Positions 12,372 through 15,316 of a DNA stretch of 15,316 nt are shown here, one piece after another (the stretch's first letter is position 1; every line of letters starts with the position of its first letter). The stretch is from Collinsella sp. (GTDB lineage Bacteria; Actinomycetota; Coriobacteriia; Coriobacteriales; Coriobacteriaceae). Both the position numbers and the translations under genes were made by a program. The notes beneath the pieces were generated by a model. The model was not told where the DNA came from. It saw only the letters and a list, made by a program, of their open reading frames with translations, and made no database searches. Location: the NCBI GenBank assembly GCA_019414465.1, contig DXLY01000043.1, positions 1-15,316 on the forward strand, given 5' to 3'.

Positions 12372-15089
12372 TTACTTCTTCTTTTTGCTCGGCATCGAGA
12401 CTTTGATGCCTTGGGCGGACTTGGTTACGCGAGAGCGCTTGGCTCCGCTACCCTTCTTTTTCTTGGGCTGGGCCTGGGCCACGCCCTCGAGTGCGCGGGC
12501 CTCGGCCTCGCGAGCGGTGCGATCTTCGCGGCGCTGCGCCATGTCGGCGGCGACGCGCTTGGCAAAACGCTGGGCGGTCGATCCCGTCGAGCTCACCTTG
12601 CCGCCACCGCGACCCAGGTGGACGCGCACACCGCGGCCAAAACCAGTTGCGGCATGACGACGACGCGGCTTGAGCGAATCCATCATCGTGGCGAGCTTAA
12701 AGAACACCGAGCAGGTAAAGACCACGATGACAGCCAAGATTACCATCTGGCCCATCGACAGGTTGGCAATAGACAGCAGCTCCGGGAATCCGATAACGCC
12801 CACCAGGATGCCGGCGACAACAAACACGAAGAGCACCACACGTAAGGGCGTGAGAGGCTGCGAGATGCGCCAGATCAGGCTGACGCTCGCCGCGCACGAC
12901 GAAAGCAGGCACATCGTAGACAGCGTGAGCTGGCTAAAGCCAAACACGCGCGCCACAAAGATATCGAGCGCCGCGGCCAAAATGACCGCAATCGACGCCG
13001 GCAGTGCCCGCTTGAGCACGTTCGTCAGGAACGACCCCTTCACGCGAGCATTGTTGGGCTCCAGGCCCAACACAAAGCCCGGCGCGCCGATGCAGAAGAA
13101 GTTGATGAGCGTCATCTGAATCGGCTCGAAAGGGTACGGCGGCAGCGCGATGCACAGCGCCGCCAGGCCCATCGAGAACAGCGTCTTAGTCAGGAACAGC
13201 GAAGCCGAACGCTGCAGGTTGTTGATGGAGCGACGGCCCTCGGCCACCACGGCGGGCATCGAGGCAAAGTCGTTGTCGACGAGCACGATCTCGGCCACGT
13301 TACGCGCGGCATCGGAGCCGGCCGCCATGGCCACGGAGCAGTCGGCCTCCTTGAGCGCCAGCACGTCGTTGACGCCGTCGCCTGTCATGGCCACGGTGTG
13401 CTCGCGGCGCTTGAGCGCCTGCACGAGCTCGCGCTTCTGCTGCGGGGTCACACGACCAAAGACATGGTAGCGGTCCACTGCGGCATCGAGCTTGGCCGGC
13501 GTATCGAGCGTCGTGGCGTCCACATAAGCGTCCGCCCCCGGCACGCCCACCACGCGCGCGATCGACGACACCGTACGCGGGTCGTCGCCACTGATCACGT
13601 TGAGCGTCACGCCCTGCTCGTTAAAGTAGCCGATGGTCTCGGCCGCCGAGGTACGAATCTCGTCGCGGATGGTCACAAAGCCCACGGGCTCGGCCTCGCC
13701 CACCATATCGCCATCGGGCGTAAAGCCGTCCACGCGCGCCACCACGAGCACGCGGCAGGTATCGGCAAGCTCGGCGACACGGTTCTCGACCTGGGCAAAC
13801 GCACGATCAGAGAGCACAAACTGCGCCGCACCCATCACATAGGAGCCCTGTGCAAACGACGCGCCGCTCCACTTTTTGGAAGACGAGAACGGAATGACCG
13901 ACAGCGGCTCGGACACCTCGACCGGACGGTCGGCGTAATAGTTGAGCAGCGCCTGACAGGTCTCGTTGGCATCGGCCGAGGTCGCACGTGCGACGTTAGC
14001 CAGAGCAAAATCGAGCACCGTGGTATCGACGGGAACGGCGGCGTCGCCCTCCCCCGCACCCATACCCTCGACCGGCAGCGGATACGTACCCTCGACCTCC
14101 ATGCGACCCGACGTGATGGTGCCCGTCTTGTCCAGGCACAGCACGTCGACGCGAGCGAGCGTCTCGATGCAGTAAAGCTGCTGCGCCAGCACCTTGCGGC
14201 GGGCCAGGCGCACCGTGGCGATGGCGAGCACCGACGAGGTCAGAAGCACCAGGCCTTGCGGGATCATGCCCAGCAGGGCGCCCACCGTGGACAGCAGCGC
14301 CGACGAAGGCACATGACCAGCCAACAGCTCGGAGAAGCACCACGAAAGCGCGCTATCGCCCGGGGTTCCCGCGGCATCCCACAGCTCGCTCACACTCGAG
14401 GCAAACAACGCCAAACCGAGCGGGATCATGATGATGCTCGCAAAGCGCACGATGGCGTTAAGCGCGTTCATGATCTCGGAATTGACCTTTTTGACGTACT
14501 TGGCCTCGTTATTAATTTTGGCCACGTAGTTGTCGGCGCCAACATGGATCACGCGGGCGCGCAGCAGGCCCGAGTCGATAAAGCTGCCGCTCATGAGCTC
14601 GGAACCGGGCTGTTTCTTAATAAGGTCGCTCTCGCCCGTCAGCAGACTCTCGTTCACGAGCGCCTCGCCCGAAACCACCACGGCGTCAGCGGGAATCTGG
14701 TCGCCGCGCCCCAGGCGGATGATGTCGTCGAGCACGATCTGGTCCAGGTCGAGCTCCACCTCGGAGCCGTCACGCACCGCGATGGCCTTCTTGGAGGTCA
14801 GCAGCGTAAGCTTATCGACCATCTTCTTGGAGCGCATGGACTGGATGACGCCGATAGCCGTATTCAAAAACACCACGAACAAGAACGTCAGGTTCTTAAA
14901 CGAACCGGTCAGCAACACCAAAATCGCCAAGACCGCGTTGATCAAGTTGAACAGCGTGCAGAGGTTTTCGATAATGAGTTCGCGGACCGATTTGGTCTTG
15001 AGCTCCATGTTGCGGTTGATCTTACCGGCGGCGATGCGCTCCTCGACCTCGGCGGTCGAAAGCCCGCGCTCGATATCCGTTGCTGCCAT
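12372..15089 (-). CDS. P-type cation-transporting ATPase, CtpE-like, with long basic C-terminal tail
   Basis: This protein of about 905 residues moves a cation across the membrane using ATP. In order it shows two membrane helices (about 45-82), the actuator domain with TGES (151-154), two helices with MIPQGLVLL (275-283) in the ion path, and the phosphorylation motif D320-KTGT. An ATP-binding domain follows, then the hinge GDGVND (570-575) and about six C-terminal helices. MIPQG, together with LARVDVLCLDKTGTIT, resembles CtpE-type ATPases, for which Ca2+ has been proposed. The ion here is not provable from sequence. Residues about 807-905 form a cytoplasmic tail rich in Lys and Arg and ending SMPSKKKK, longer than I expect for the family. 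The open frame extends up into the tRNA, so I start at the ATG at 15089 (GGGA 6 bases upstream). The ATG at 15101 and GTG at 15104 are alternatives without a ribosome binding site. Confidence 0.88.
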   Translation of the reverse strand: MAATDIERGLSTAEVEERIAAGKINRNMELKTKSVRELIIENLCTLFNLINAVLAILVLLTGSFKNLTFLFVVFLNTAIGVIQSMRSKKMVDKLTLLTSKKAIAVRDGSEVELDLDQIVLDDIIRLGRGDQIPADAVVVSGEALVNESLLTGESDLIKKQPGSELMSGSFIDSGLLRARVIHVGADNYVAKINNEAKYVKKVNSEIMNALNAIVRFASIIMIPLGLALFASSVSELWDAAGTPGDSALSWCFSELLAGHVPSSALLSTVGALLGMIPQGLVLLTSSVLAIATVRLARRKVLAQQLYCIETLARVDVLCLDKTGTITSGRMEVEGTYPLPVEGMGAGEGDAAVPVDTTVLDFALANVARATSADANETCQALLNYYADRPVEVSEPLSVIPFSSSKKWSGASFAQGSYVMGAAQFVLSDRAFAQVENRVAELADTCRVLVVARVDGFTPDGDMVGEAEPVGFVTIRDEIRTSAAETIGYFNEQGVTLNVISGDDPRTVSSIARVVGVPGADAYVDATTLDTPAKLDAAVDRYHVFGRVTPQQKRELVQALKRREHTVAMTGDGVNDVLALKEADCSVAMAAGSDAARNVAEIVLVDNDFASMPAVVAEGRRSINNLQRSASLFLTKTLFSMGLAALCIALPPYPFEPIQMTLINFFCIGAPGFVLGLEPNNARVKGSFLTNVLKRALPASIAVILAAALDIFVARVFGFSQLTLSTMCLLSSCAASVSLIWRISQPLTPLRVVLFVFVVAGILVGVIGFPELLSIANLSMGQMVILAVIVVFTCSVFFKLATMMDSLKPRRRHAATGFGRGVRVHLGRGGGKVSSTGSTAQRFAKRVAADMAQRREDRTAREAEARALEGVAQAQPKKKKGSGAKRSRVTKSAQGIKVSMPSKKKK

Positions 15090-15114
15090 ACCACGTCCCA
15101 TCACGTCGCGTCGG

Positions 15115-15153
15115 TATAAGAAAACCGCCCGGACCATGCGAGGTTCGGACGGT
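15115..15153 (-). terminator. Intrinsic terminator of the tRNA-Arg gene
   Basis: On the minus strand a 12-base stem (arms 15142-15153 and 15124-15135, one mismatch and one G-U pair) encloses a 6-base loop. It is followed by TTTTCTTAT. It begins 11 bases after the encoded CCA of the tRNA. The U-tract ends only about 14 to 26 bases before the possible ATPase start codons. Confidence 0.8.
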
Positions 15154-15164
15154 CTTACGTTCGA

Positions 15165-15241
15165 TGGTGCCCCATGTTGGATTCGAACCAACGGCCTTCT
15201 GCTCCGGAGGCAGACGCTCTAATCCCCTGAGCTAATAGGGC
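15165..15241 (-). tRNA. tRNA-Arg(CCG), CCA end encoded
   Basis: The minus strand folds as a full cloverleaf. The 7-bp acceptor stem is GCCCTAT/ATGGGGC with one G-U pair. The D arm is GCTC/GAGC, the anticodon stem TCTGC/GCAGA with loop CTCCGGA, and the T arm GTTGG/CCAAC with loop TTCGAAT. The variable loop has 5 bases (AGGCC). The discriminator A is followed by an encoded CCA. The anticodon at positions 34-36 is CCG, which reads CGG arginine codons. A promoter lies directly upstream and a terminator directly downstream, so it is an independent transcription unit. Confidence 0.96.
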
Positions 15242-15252
15242 GAACGCTTGGC

Positions 15253-15282
15253 ATTATACCCAAGTGCGCCACGGGCTAACAA
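15253..15282 (-). promoter_or_regulatory. Sigma-70-type promoter of the tRNA-Arg gene
   Basis: On the minus strand, a perfect TATAAT (15253-15258) is preceded after 18 bases by TTGTTA (15277-15282), four of six matches to the -35 consensus. The -10 box ends 11 bases before the tRNA 5' end, so the primary transcript would have a leader of only about 5 bases. An AT-rich stretch lies further upstream (15281-15300) and could act as an UP element, as is common for stable RNA genes. Confidence 0.8.
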
Positions 15283-15316
15283 AAGAATAGAAAAAGCTTT
15301 GCAATTACGTGGGAGA

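Noticed and set aside
13398..15119. Plus-strand open frame of 573 codons opposite the P-type ATPase
   Set aside because: The ATPase has all catalytic motifs on the minus strand. The plus frame is His/Arg-rich with no recognisable domain.
15090..15191. Extension of the ATPase frame to a start at 15191
   Set aside because: It would begin inside the tRNA-Arg gene and pass through its terminator. The added residues have no family similarity.
1..15316. CRISPR array, insertion sequence, prophage, toxin-antitoxin or defence genes
   Set aside because: No regularly spaced repeats, transposase or integrase motifs, or terminal inverted repeats were seen. Gene order and style are uniform core genome.

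Overview
The window reads as chromosomal core sequence from a high-GC actinobacterium. A Collinsella-like member of the Coriobacteriia is my best guess, from gene order, protein style, GC-rich codons and frequent TTG starts; this is inference, since no marker gene is present. All twelve genes I can support (eleven protein genes and one tRNA) lie on the minus strand, so transcription runs from the right end to the left. I saw no transposase, integrase, phage gene, CRISPR array or toxin-antitoxin pair, and no stretch over 300 bases lacks a gene.

Right end, about 15316 to 12290: a consensus-like promoter drives a tRNA-Arg(CCG) with encoded CCA. A strong intrinsic terminator follows, and its U-tract ends only about 20 bases before the start of a P-type cation ATPase (CtpE-like) with an unusually long basic C-terminal tail. 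Next, 12289 to 11019: a membrane protein with two N-terminal zinc ribbons, then the promoter of the following pair. From 11018 to 9160: a cyclophilin-type peptidyl-prolyl isomerase coupled to a TPR protein with one membrane span and a DUF4878-like outer domain, closed by a 14-bp stem hairpin.

Left half, 9044 to 1: a tight rod-shape and peptidoglycan elongation operon, mreB-mreC-mreD-mrdA(PBP2)-rodA. It continues without a break into a DUF697 membrane protein, a TIGR03960-type radical SAM protein and the 5' part of its TIGR03936/DUF2344 partner, which runs off the left edge. Intergenic gaps are 21, 11, 13, 9, 18 and 10 bases, followed by a 4-base overlap. At four of these junctions the TAG stop is part of the next gene's Shine-Dalgarno sequence, which suggests translational coupling.

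MreB filaments with MreC and MreD position the RodA glycosyltransferase and PBP2 transpeptidase for lateral wall growth. The radical SAM pair is often found next to Rod genes in Gram-positive bacteria, but its chemistry is unknown. There is no obvious new defence or mobile system. The most interesting points are a PBP2 with an extra N-terminal membrane segment and an all Cys/His zinc-type site, a DUF697 protein inside the Rod operon, the tRNA terminator abutting the ATPase start, and the paired sensor-like single-span proteins upstream of mreB.
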